A DNA stretch of 64,000 nt, from NCBI GenBank assembly GCA_029721515.1, contig CM056566.1:21234269-21298268 (forward strand), in the 5' to 3' direction. This DNA is from Synanceia verrucosa. Lineage: Eukaryota > Chordata > Actinopteri > Perciformes > Synanceiidae. Below are positions 11,473 to 21,935 of this stretch, piece by piece; within the stretch, counting starts at the first letter, position 1; every line of letters starts with the position of its first letter. The position numbers and the translations under genes are program-made. The notes beneath the pieces were generated by a model. That model worked only from the letters and a program-made list of their open reading frames with translations. It made no database searches and had not been told where the DNA came from.

Positions 11473-12894
11473 GGAAAGTAATCTTTGACACCAAAAACTA
11501 CTGAGGTTCACTTTAAAATGGATTCAAATAAAATGTAGTTAACTATTTAAAGTGCAATAAATCAATGCATAACCAATCTGTATCAACGTACAAACTTATT
11601 GACAACATTAAAACAGGTTTTTGGTCACTGGAGGACAAAAAAATCAAAACAAGCGTGCACTCATTACTGGCTTATGTGTAAAACAGAAGGAAATAGACTT
11701 GAAATGTAAAAACATCATGCTGCATCTGTGTAGAGTCAATAGAAAAACCACTAACATCATAAAAAATGAAACTCATAACTTAGTTGATGATGAGTCAGAA
11801 AGTGTTGTCGTGTGTAGATGTGTAGATTGTGTAGAGCCTGAGATGTTTGAGTCTCTGAAAGAAGTACCTGTAAGTCCCTTGAATTCTTACAAAACTTCTG
11901 CGGGGACTCATCAATCCTCATCAGTCTTTGAATGCAACACAAACAAGTGCAGTGAGGCTGTGAGGCGTTCAGGGACAAAACGTTTCACAGTCCGCTCAAA
12001 CGCTCCCGGCGCTCTGGTTAGTCTTGTTATTTTTTGCGACACAGAGGCCTTTGCTCTCAGGACTCATGACGCACATGACGACTGGATTTAATAGATGCTA
12101 ATCAAGTAGATTTGAGTTAATCATCTCCTCAGCTAATTTCTCCCCACAGAGATCTGCACCTCAAAGCCGCCAGTGTCGAAACGAGGCATGGATGGATGGA
12201 TGGATGGATGGATGAGAAAGAGGGCAGGAAGGAGGTGGCGATGGACGAACTGACGGCGGAGAATAGATGGGTGGTGAAACCCAGACAAGAGAGCAGGAGG
12301 GAGCGACACAGCGAGCCGAAAACTGATTATGATAAATGTCATTCTATTATTGCCTGAAAAGAATTTAGGACAGCAGGAGGGGGGAGGCGACAGAAAAAGA
12401 CTGAGAGAAATAGAGTGTCTGAGAGGAGGAGGAGGAGGAGGAGGGCCGGAGTTTAGTAGAGCAGTAAGTTCAGAAGTGTAATCATGAAATACTGCGACTC
12501 AGACGAGACTGTGGGGAAAAGATGCTGCCGTCAGACTGGAGCTGTGAGCAGGAAGTGTCGCCTCAGCAGGCCGACCGTGGCGTCACACAAAGTGGATTCA
12601 TGACTGCTCCAAGGCCACAGAAACAGAAAGAGAGCCTCACCCAGGTCACCTCTGGACTCCTCAACACTGCTGCATACTTAAGAATTAAGACTTAACAACA
12701 AGTGAAGTGTTCGATGAAAATGATCTCAATCTGTACGACTGAAAGACACCAGAAGATCAGCTGCTCTCCTCTTTTATTCCAGCATATTCACTACATCACA
12801 ATGTGTTGTGTTCAGGGTAAAAACCAAGTTTATTCTTAAATGTCCTGTTGATGGACACTATTGTCCCACAATGTCAACACAGTCAGAAATGTAG
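11473..12894. other. Unique DNA with (GGAT)n and (GGA)n runs
   Basis: A 156-codon plus-strand ORF (11621-12091) has no recognisable domain or splice context and is treated as chance. A (GGAT)n tract lies at 12187-12214 and a GGA run at 12424-12445. The segment 12060-12170 is AT-rich with TGCTAATCAAGTAGATTTGAG-type homeodomain words, but nothing firm can be said. Confidence 0.5.
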
Positions 12895-13480
12895 GCTCTT
12901 ATGTTTATCATAAAGTCATGTTGTAGCCCAATTATTTATCTGAAGCACAAGTTCAGTGTTAATATTTAACTTAAGCTCAACTGGAAACCCTGATATTTAT
13001 TTTAAATCCCAGTTGCAGCTCTTATATTTGTCTGAAGTACAAGTTTCAGAACTTACATTGCTCTTAAATTAAAGCTGAAGTATTAATATGTGTCTTAAGT
13101 ACAACTTAGAATATAATAGAATATTTTTTTTTATTTATCCCTCATTGGGGGAAATTCACCTGCCACAGCAGCACAGACAAATTACAGTAATAAAAACCAA
13201 TAAAGACATAATAGAATAAGTAACAACAGTAGAATAAATATTTATATTATGTACTAAATAACAATGGAGGAAAATATATTTGTAAATGTAAATGAAATGT
13301 CAGTTAAACACAATTAGAAGAAAAAAAAGTATTTTTATATGTGACCTGCAGAAATAAAATAAAATAAAACAGTTCTGTGCAAAAAAGCGTAGTGTAACTT
13401 GAGGTCTGAATGTTGATTTTATTTTGAAGTTGCAGCCCTAATTTTTATCATAAGGGAAGTTTGTTAAAGTTGCACCCCTG
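12895..13480. repeat. Decayed 31-bp minisatellite, split by a retrotransposon tail
   Basis: Seven or more consecutive segments of exactly or nearly 31 bases align to a common pattern, roughly AATATTTATCTTAAGTACAA followed by GTTGCAGCCCT, from about 12898 to 13108. The pattern resumes at about 13410-13475. Between them (about 13110-13395) is an insertion that starts near TTTATTTATCCCTCATTGGG, a typical teleost LINE 3' end. Divergence between units is high, so the array is old and no longer homogenising. Confidence 0.65.
13110..13395. mobile_element. LINE-type 3' tail inserted in the 31-bp array
   Basis: The stretch TTTATTTATCCCTCATTGGG with GGAAATTC following it resembles the end of teleost L2/CR1-like retrotransposons (TTATTGATCCC...GGGGAAATTC). 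Related tails appear at 24111-24168, 21843-21935 and 60180-60225. There is no RT sequence here. Confidence 0.5.
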
Positions 13481-13730
13481 CTAAAGGGTGTATAATAGAT
13501 ATAAAATCAGCTTGTGTTGAATCACTATGTGGTGGTCGTGTGGAGGCATCAAACAGGTGAACAGACGGTAAAGAGGAGAGCGTGACGTCAGGGTTGTGAG
13601 AAGAGGAAGTCGTTGGTGGACTCACTAAGAAACACTAAGAAACACAACTGTTTGTTTGGCATTCCTGAAAAAACAAAAAGGTTACGTAATATAATCTCCT
13701 TATGTAACAAACTGAAGTCACTCCACATAG

Positions 13731-13770
13731 AAGCTAAGCTAAGCTAAGCTAAGCTAAGCTACGCTAAGCT
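13731..13770. repeat. (AAGCT)n pentanucleotide microsatellite
   Basis: Eight AAGCT/ACGCT units in a row. AAGCT contains AGCT, so the run is a series of AluI sites. Confidence 0.9.
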
Positions 13771-13858
13771 AAACACAGAAGGACAACAGACTCACATAAA
13801 GCAGATGTGGACACAGCAACACATAAACATGATGAAATGAAGAGCTGCTCTGCTGCAT

Positions 13859-13930
<72 letters not shown>

Positions 13931-13936
13931 CACACC
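13859..13936. repeat. (CA)n microsatellite, about 39 units
   Basis: CA dinucleotides with three CG interruptions. The minus strand reads as (GT)n with an artefactual Cys/Val ORF. Confidence 0.95.
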
Positions 13937-14065
13937 GGATGTCTTTGTGTTTGTGTTCTTTGGAGAGCATCAGGGGAATGTTGTAAACACAAACGATGGG
14001 ATGTAATTAATGCGTCAGTGTTTAGTGACAATATAACTACATCAAACTAATCGAGCAACTAATTA

Positions 14066-14576
14066 CCTCCACCAAGGAGGTTTATGTTTTCATCAGGGTT
14101 TGTTTGTTTGTTTGTTTGTTTATGTGTTGGTTTGCAAAATAACTCAAAGTTATGGGTGGATTTTGATGAAATTTTCAGGGTTGGTCAGAAGTGGTCTAAC
14201 TTAAAACTGATTAATTTTTGATGGTGATCAGATCTGATTCAGGTCATCAAGGTCAAATGAGTAGTAATAGTAATATATGGGAGATGTCACATATTTCTGA
14301 ACGCTCCAGGGTGGACAATTTTCACCTAATGTGGTAAATAAACTAATACAGGAATCCAGAAGTCACAGATTCAGTTTGGTCAAGATCAGTAAAAGATCAA
14401 GGTCACCAAGGTCAAATATGCATTTTTACCATAACTTCATGTAGGAAGGAGCTAGAGCAATGCAACTGGTCTCAAAATATCCAGAAAAGAATTCTCAAAT
14501 ATTAATATTTTCTGCGATAATCATGAAAACTGTGCATAGAGGACAAAAAAATCACAGCAGAACACTGCCTTGGTGT
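14066..14576. mobile_element. Dispersed element with CCTCCACCAAGGAGG terminus
   Basis: It begins CCTCCACCAAGGAGGTTTAT, contains (TTTG)n at 14098-14121, a GGGTGGATTTTGATGAAATT block and AAGGTCAAATGAG/AAGGTCACCAAGGTCAAAT repeats, and ends AACACTGCCTTGGTG, the inverse of the start. I recall this layout from a common teleost non-autonomous repeat. No coding. Confidence 0.6.
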
Positions 14577-14745
14577 CACTAAATATGTTGTTTTCTCCAG
14601 AACTCAAATACATCCAGTTTACTGTTACAGAGGAGCAAAGAAACCCAAAAAAAAAAATCACATTTATATCAGAGAATTTAGATTTTTCCTCCTTACAAAA
14701 TCACTCGAATCAATTATCAAAGTAGTAGGCGACTAATTAAAACTG
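14577..14745. mobile_element. GCTGCAAC/GATTAATCGAT element, partial
   Basis: Words such as CATCCAGTTTACTGTTACAG, GAGGAGCAAAGAAACCC and AATCAATTATCAAAGTAGTA in this order are the right half of a very common teleost element whose full copies end in GTTGCAGCTCTA. The outer end is missing. Confidence 0.6.
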
Positions 14746-15280
14746 CGACGTACAGTATAGAGCATATTACTAATAATAAACCTGTGATAAACAAAAACAC
14801 TGAATAAAGTAACAAAATAAAAATAATGTGAACAAATATGCAGATATGAAAGATAATACTACTATGGACACAGATGAAGTGAGAGGGTAAACACAGCACA
14901 CACAGTGTGTTAAATTTAGAATAAAGAACATGAGACATCACATGGAAAAGGTCACTTTTACAGAAAAGTGTCTACAAGCGTCCTCTCTATACCTGCGGGA
15001 GCGTCTTGTCCTCTGTGAGGAAAACAACAGCAGAAACGTCCCACTGAAAAGCCCCAGAGAGGCAGCTCTTTAATGGAAGAGGAGAAGCAGACTGTTTCTG
15101 TGGTATGAAGATAACCAGTCTGAAGAATATTCATACTGCTGTGGCTCCGTCTGATATCACTCCCTGTTTACTATACTGCAGAGGACAGGACTTCCTGTTT
15201 CAAGGTTTGTCAAAAAGCACTGGGCTGGTTCAGAACCAGAGCCTGACTTAGCTCCAGTTCTTTCTGTTTCCACAACCTAA
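14746..15280. other. No feature recognised
   Basis: Unique-looking DNA. The ORF at 14717-14941 (minus) is hydrophobic only because of AT-rich composition. Confidence 0.5.
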
Positions 15281-16010
15281 GTACCAAGTCTCTGCTGGTC
15301 CAGAGACAAGCACCGAGTCTCTGCCGGTCCAGAGATAAGCGCCGAGTCTCTGCCGGTCCAGAGATAAGCGCCGAGTCTCTGCCGGTCCAGAGATAAGCGC
15401 CGAGTCTCTGCCGGTCCAGAGGTAAGCGCCGAGTCTGTGCCGGTCCAGAGATAAGCGCCGAGTCTCTGCCGGTCCAGACATAAGCGCCGAGTCTCTGCCG
15501 GTCCAGAGGTAAGCGCCGAGTCTGTGCCGGTCCAGAGATAAGCGCCGAGTCTGTGCCGGTCCAGAGATAAGCACCGAGTCTGTGCCGGTCCAGAGATAAG
15601 CACCGAGTCTGTGCCGGTCCAGAGATAAGCACCGAGTCTCTGCCGGTCCAGAGATAAGCGCCGAGTCTCTGCCGGTCCAGAGATAAGCACCGAGTCTGTG
15701 CCGGTCCAGAGATAAGCACCGAGTCTGTGCCGGTCCAGAGATAAGCACCGAGTCTGTGCCGGTCCAGAGATAAGCACCGAGTCTGTGCCGGTCCAGAGAT
15801 AAGCACCGAGTCTCTGCCGGTCCAGAGATAAGCACCGAGTCTGTGCCGGTCCAGAGATAAGCACCGAGTCTGTGCCGGTCCAGAGATAAGCACAGAGTCT
15901 CTGCCGGTCCAGAGATAAGCACCGAGTCTCTGCCGGTCCAGAGATAAGTACAGAGTCTCTGCCGGTCCAGAGATAAGTACAGAGTCTCTGCCGGTCCAGA
16001 GATAAGCACT
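15281..16010. repeat. 29-bp minisatellite, about 25 copies
   Basis: Tandem copies of AGATAAGCACCGAGTCTCTG followed by CCGGTCCAG, differing mainly at three positions (CACC/CGCC/TACA, CTCTG/TGTG, AGATA/AGGTA). Variants are clustered: GCGCC units dominate 15330-15560, GCACC units 15570-15890 and TACAG units the right edge. This suggests local spread of variants by unequal exchange. Because 29 is not a multiple of three and the unit has no stop on the minus strand, all three minus frames stay open for 195-253 codons; these are not genes. Confidence 0.95.
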
Positions 16011-16260
16011 GATTACGTCGGGGGCTTGGGGGCGGGGTTATTGTGAGTAAATACTTCCTGGTTCGATTGTAAATGTATTGAAAGGACTAACAGGACACAT
16101 GGAAGTTTTGCACAAACTGTTGCTCACTGAAATCCAGATCAATCGTGTCCCACCAGTACTGTGATCATGGATGCGATCAGGAAATAGACGACCTCCGTCT
16201 CTCTGGCAGCAGAGACACAATCCGTCCTCAAACAGAGTCTCTGCTCAAAGCCATTAATAA

Positions 16261-16471
16261 CAGTTATATGTCGTTATATTTGTGCCACATTCCTGAGCGA
16301 ACAAATGCAGATCTGAGCGCAGAAATATATTCACTGCTCGGTAAATTCATTTTTGCTCGTGTCACAATCACCGCTGAGTCTCAGTGTTTCTCCTGATCGT
16401 GCATTTGCTGCTCAAAATCTTTGTTCACTCAGGAATGTGGCACAAATATAACACCATGTTATATGTAACTG
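16261..16471. mobile_element. Foldback (palindromic) MITE-like element
   Basis: The left arm has TTATATTTGTGCCACATTCC then TGAGCGAACAAATGCA. The right arm, read on the minus strand, has the same TTATATTTGTGCCACATTCC then TGAGTGAACAAA, and both ends are CAGTTA. Arms of about 70 bases flank a spacer of roughly 60 bases, so a transcript could fold on itself. Confidence 0.75.
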
Positions 16472-16562
16472 ATGTAATTCTAGGTTATGTTTTTTTTAGC
16501 AACATGTTGTACTGCACACTGTCTACCATTAGCACATGTTCTGATATATCGTTCTGTTTATA

Positions 16563-16842
16563 ATAGAGCTGCAATGATTAAATGATTAGACTATGAGTTT
16601 ACTCGCATATTGTTTTGATAATCGATCTATTGTTTTGATTAATTTTGGAAGAAAAATAAAAAAAGAATCTCCTTAGATGAGAGTACTTTCTAGTTTCATT
16701 ACTCCTCCATGACGGTAAACTGAAGCTGTCTTGGGCTCATTTTTCATTAATTTCCCTCATTTTTTAAACCAAATAATCACACGATTAATTGAGAAAATAA
16801 TCCACATTTTAAACAACACTGAAAATAACTGATTGTTGCATG
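16563..16842. mobile_element. GCTGCAAC/GATTAATCGAT element copy
   Basis: It begins TAGAGCTGCAATGATTAAAT and ends with CTGATTGTTGCA, the imperfect inverse. The interior has GATAATCGATCTATTG and CACGATTAATTGAGAAAATA words. This is the commonest interspersed family in the window. Confidence 0.65.
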
Positions 16843-17552
16843 GAAAAGCCAACCACACACACTTTACAGAGTAAACAAACCTTCCTGTTCTCACAATCTA
16901 GGTCGCCATAGCCGCTGAAAAAGGTCCACAACATAAACACACTCTCTCTCTCTCTCTCTCACATCCAGGCTGGTCTGACTTCTTTTCTGGTGTCCTACTT
17001 GTCCCACATCAGTGCTATTTGTCACTGCAATGACCTGCTGTCAGCTTCACACTCATTAGCAGCACCGAGCGCATATTTTGACTCACTTCCATCCATATGC
17101 AACACGTACTTTTTGTTTTTATGTGCTGACATTCTGCTCTACAGCACACACACTTAATGCTAAATATAGACCATAATGCTCCATCTTCCTGTAGACTCCG
17201 TCTCACAGGAAATCTTATACGGTCGTCTTCTCGTGCACTGGGTTTATATTTGTCATGTAGCTGAAACGTGTTGACATGCACACACATGCATATTTAGAGG
17301 AACGGCCTTAATGTCAGGAAGGCAGCACCGCATCACTGCCAGGTGTCATTATCTAACAGCAGTGTACAAGCTGTGTGTGTGTGTGTGTGTGTGTGTGAAG
17401 TGTTCACATAACTATCTCCATGGAGACCACCAATCTCAGCTCCACAGCTTTTTAGTCGGCATATTTGATGGTGATTGTTTTCCCGGTTTGTGAAACAAGC
17501 CTGAAAGTCTGAACGACAAATTTAGTTTTTGCTTGTGAGGACAGAACCGTGT

Positions 17553-18410
17553 ATCATTCGTTCATTTGTTTTTCAAAACAAAACAAAAAAAATAAATACA
17601 TTTTGACTTGTTTTCTCAATATTTGTTCCCAAAACCAAAATGAAAAAAAGGATAACGACTCGTTTTTCTGATTTCTGAGTTTGTGCACAAATGGAAAATG
17701 GAAAATGGAAAAAAAAGATAACAGGTGTTTCCAGCGTTTCATCCAATTTGGGTATTTTTATTTGCAGCAAGTTGCGAACTGCGGTCCGGCCAGCCGACTC
17801 TCACAAACTCATGGTCAAATGAGCGGCTCCTCGTTTTCGAGTGCACAAATGACCGACGAATAGGCGTGCTTGTGCTCTCTGAAAGAGACGCTGAGAATAA
17901 TTACTCAAAAAGTACACAGTAAAAGTCCTTCATAATATTTTGGGTAATACTCTAACATGTACAACAACAGTCCAAAAATAACTGTAGAAGAGGCTTTGTT
18001 ATTGTGTTTTGGAAGGCAACATATCCATTAATTTATAAAAAAAAAAAAAAAATTGTCACTCATATTTACAGTAAAATACAGAAAAACAAATGCCAGGGAC
18101 ATTTTCTTTATCCCACACGTTTAGTAAATGATGTTCTTCAGTAACGTTTGGTGGAAACAGAAAAGCTGCAGTCAGCCTCAGAGCCAGTTTATAGAGATTA
18201 CCGTAAACATGTGATCATTTGTGCAAATGAAAACATCTGAATTGGATGAAACGCCCGAAGCACCTGTGATGCTTTTTTTTTTTCATTTTCCAGTTGTGCC
18301 GTTGAGTCGTTAATCGTTTTTTCATTTTGGTTTTGGGGACAAATGTTGAGAAAACAAGTCATTATTTGTTTTTTTTAGTTTGGTTTTGTTTCTAAAAATG
18401 AATGATTGAT
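17553..18410. mobile_element. Element with about 200-bp terminal inverted repeats
   Basis: The left arm (17553-17780) and the reverse complement of the right arm (18205-18410) share, in order, ATCATTCG/ATCAATCATTCATTT, GACTTGTTTTCTCAA, CCCAAAACCAAAATGAAAAA, CACAA-TGGAAAATG, ACAGGTG-TTC and GCGTTTCATCCAATT. The arms are about 200 bases with small indels around a 420-base AT-rich centre. No transposase frame is present. Four small ORFs in the left arm are artefacts of this structure. Confidence 0.75.
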
Positions 18411-18642
18411 GTTGTATGTGACTGAATAATATTATGTGTACTGAAACAAGACCGCCATATGTAATCATAAATGCAGCATCATAAACACGTCACCTTTTCA
18501 GCCACAGCAGTTTCCTCTCATTAATTAATTGTGGCCAAATATTTGCAGGTTAAGTGAACGCAGTGTGTGCAGAATGTGCAGACGCTTCATTCAGACATGT
18601 TGGCCTCCAAAGATTCACCAAACTACAACAATTGTTCACAAC

Positions 18643-18842
18643 AATCAGAGGTAGAGGACACGCTCACCAAAATCACCACTTTTTCTCCACATTCTGTTTG
18701 TTTTACTCTCTAATCTCGATCGTCTCCACTTCCTGTTTTGATCTCTGTGGTGTATACCGTCTCTTAATGCTCTGACTACATCTCCCAGAAGCCCCAGCAT
18801 TACTCACAGGCTGAGGGAGACCATGATCAGGACCCACTGCTG
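18643..18842. mobile_element. TTAA-flanked piggyBac-like MITE, copy B (fragment)
   Basis: It matches 60640-60840 of the full copy, including CACCAAAATCACCACTTTTT, TCGATCGTCTCCACTTCCTG and CATCTCCCAGAAGCCCCAGC. Both TTAA termini are absent. Confidence 0.8.
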
Positions 18843-18933
18843 AAATATATAAGATATATATATAAGATATAAAATTTTTTATAAGATTTATATACGTATG
18901 TATATATATATATATATATTATGAAATTCCTCC

Positions 18934-18973
18934 TTTCATATAAAGGAGATTATAAAATCTCCTTTATATGAAA
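18934..18973. repeat. Perfect 18-bp hairpin with 4-base loop
   Basis: TTTCATATAAAGGAGATT, loop ATAA, then the exact reverse complement AATCTCCTTTATATGAAA. It follows a (TA)n run at 18850-18920. It could extrude as a cruciform or fold as RNA. Confidence 0.95.
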
Positions 18974-20029
18974 CAGTGAATCCAAATATAAGATCCTTAA
19001 TAAATTTAAACAAAATGAAACTTTGTGATTTGGGTATTTAACAGAATAGTATATGATACATAAAATATCCTCAACTTCCACTTTCAAGAGTAAATCATAT
19101 AAGTTAGTCATAAGTTTCTTTTCCAAATGGGATCACATACTAGGACTTTGACTCTGGTTTCCAGCACTCTCTTTGTACCAACATAGAATAAAAAAGAATA
19201 CAAGTGACAGACAGCAGCACACAAGTGCAGAAATCATAAAATATGTAAAGAAATAACAAACTAAAAGCAGCGGCTCAAATTAATATAACATAACTTATAC
19301 TGAGTGAGATAAAAGTGCAAATGATGCGTGAGATCAATAGAAAATAGATGAACAGGTGTAAATTACAGTGTGATATATACAGTATTTACAGTTGGTTGTA
19401 ATTTCAGACATCAGTTTGATAAAGAGCCACATACTGGTGGATTAACCGTTACAAACCCATAAAAACATATAGATGTTTTAGTAATGAGCAGTATTGTTAA
19501 TTTAGTGCAGCAGTGGCAAACTGCTGACACCGGGTGGTGGAATAACACGTTTATTAAGCACTGTTTAGTGAATATCAGTGAGGATATTGATCAACAGTTA
19601 TGTAGATAGTGCAGTATTGAGATGTGAGTCTATTCCCGTCCTCATCGTGGCATCATAGTGAAGCTGTCTATTGATGCATTTCGCTTTCCTTCATGTCTCG
19701 GCATCAATCTGAGCCTCCGCTGCCGTTTCATCACTGTCTCCATTGTTGTGTTGAGAGTCTCTCAAGAGAGGCCCTACAGCAATCATCCAACCACTCTCCA
19801 CCTCCGTCACTCCCCTGTGCTCCACTTTTTTACTCCCATACATGAACCTTTTCCTCTCCCAGAAGCTCTAACACCGTCTCCTCGCTCTGTGGATCCCTCC
19901 CACCTCCTCCCACAGCTGGATGGGACTCACACAGGGCAGTAATGAGAGCACACACCGATGTCTGCAGGAGGCAGGCTTTCATAGGCCATCCTGGATCACT
20001 GTAACCATGGAAATAAGGACCACTGTGGT

Positions 20030-20067
<38 letters not shown>

Positions 20068-21842
20068 GATGTGGTGCTCGTTCTGCATTCATTCTGAAAA
20101 ATCTGTACTGAGCAGTTTGTCACCACATCACTCCACGGGGAAGCTGGGACACAACACAGTCATTCCTCAGGGGATGACAAACGACAATGGCGTCTTCTGT
20201 TGCAACGAAGAAAAAATATACACATCGCAAGATGGATTCTTAAATCCATGCATCCCTATGATAGCCCCCCAAAAAGTCATTCCTCATTTTTCATGTATTT
20301 TCCTACGAATGCCAAGCAACATGTGTCAGTTTCCACCCTGCACATGCACAAAGCCCTTTCAAAATAAACCTCAGTACAATAACACTACTTAGGTTTAAGG
20401 AATGCTGTTGGTTAAGTGAAGGCAAAGAAACTTAGATAGGCTAGGCAACAAACCTTTGACTACACTCAGAAAATCCAGACTGGGTGTCTGCTCCATTAAT
20501 GTAAGTGTGACATGCAGCTTCTTCCACATATAGTCATGTTTTGTGGTTGAACATCATGAAGAAATGTTATTTTAACATGATGTGCAATAACTTAACATTG
20601 TGTGAATTAATGTATGTTGACAGAACCTAATGCATTCTGGGTAAGATAGTACAACTCCAGAGCAGAAGGTGGCAGTAGTGTGCAAGCTGAGAGTTTTACA
20701 AACTTTATTTTACAGTTCAAAACACATGCTGAGAGTCACTAAGATAAGTCCTTTTCTTAACTTAAAATAACTTAAAAAATAAAAATAAACCACTGCACAG
20801 AAATGTCACATATCTGATGTTATTGTCCGCTCTGTAATTCTGAACAATTAATTTCATCACTGAATGTTTTCGTAGTGTGCTCACTATTCATATTCATAGC
20901 AGCATTAGTTGTTATGGTTAGCTACTTAGCATTTACATCTCTTGCCAAATGAACGTATTATAATTGAGTGGAAATACTTTGTATATTTTTTTATGTTCAC
21001 CCAACAAATGATTATTATGTTGGATTTATCCCTCATAATTAAGCAACAGTAAAGCCAACATTTTTTTTCTAAATGAGCATATTATAATTGGGTGGAAATA
21101 CTTCCCATGGTTTTTTTTATGTTCAGCCAACAAATGATTATTTTGAGTGTGGAGTTCCTGTTTGGACCGAGACAAACTGCAAGCAGCAGAGAGAATATGA
21201 GGCTGACGTGCACGGCTGCACCGCTAATGGTTTGCTACCACAATGTTGTGGGTCATGCTGTAGTGAATTTCAATTACACCTGGTGAGAACACACCTGGCC
21301 ACACAAACACACTCTGTCAGACGTGCAATAAGAGAATTTGCATTCACCCCAGTTGAAGTTTCACGCTTCACTGACACACTCAAGACTAAAGTGGCTCTTT
21401 AATAGAGCACCGAGAGATAAGGGCTGATTTGTCTGAGTGGAAAGGTAAATGCTCAAGAGAAATTACCCCCAAAAAGTCACATATATTTATCAATAAAAAT
21501 ATCACGGAAGGAAATGCACCTCAAGCTCTGTTACACAGTCTCTCCTGCACATTATTGACTTTCATAAGACATCTAGACAAAGACGTCCTCAAGCAAGAAA
21601 GATGGAAATGTGGTGATTATTTCACACGTTGAACAGAGAGAAGCAACAAGCTGTGAAGAAACAGCGAATCAAGAGTTTGTTTCACAGAAATATCTGAGAA
21701 GGAAGTGGAAACTGTGCAGGCACTTTGAAAAAAACACGTCAAGCTGACGAAATCAAAACCAATCCAGTGCCGTTCTTTGCTATAATATTTCTGATGCTAA
21801 TGCTACGTATCTGCACCATTCTGCAGATCTCATTCAAGATTT
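18974..21842. other. Mostly unique DNA, some old repeats
   Basis: (CA)n at 20031-20064. 19190-19420 has LINE-tail-like words (AATAGAAAATAGATGAACAG). 20110-20460 has a decayed unit of the 4080-4815 family (GTTTAAGGAATGCTG, GGCTAGGCAACAAAC). No coding sequence was recognised; ORFs at 19658-19942, 20069-20392 and 21088-21402 have no motif or splice context. Confidence 0.5.
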
Positions 21843-21935
21843 AAGATTCAAGAGTCTTTATTGTCATTATGCACGCATAACAAAATTTCATAGAGTCTCA
21901 CACAATTTCATAGGTGCACACAAATAAGAAATAAA
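21843..21935. mobile_element. LINE-type 3' tail fragment
   Basis: TTCAAGAGTCTTTATTGTCA followed by ACAAAATTTCATAGAGTCTC resembles the 3' end of a teleost non-LTR element. It is about 90 bases long. Confidence 0.55.

Noticed and set aside
11621..12091. 156-codon ORF
   Set aside because: No recognisable domain, no splice signals considered with it, opposite strand to plcl1; consistent with chance.
15210..16009. Three overlapping long minus-strand ORFs (195-253 codons)
   Set aside because: They run through a 29-bp minisatellite lacking stops; the same peptide repeat arises in every frame, so there is no evidence of coding.
15281..16010. CRISPR-like array
   Set aside because: Units are contiguous with no unique spacers, and the context is a vertebrate intron; it is a minisatellite. 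The same applies to 52600-54049.
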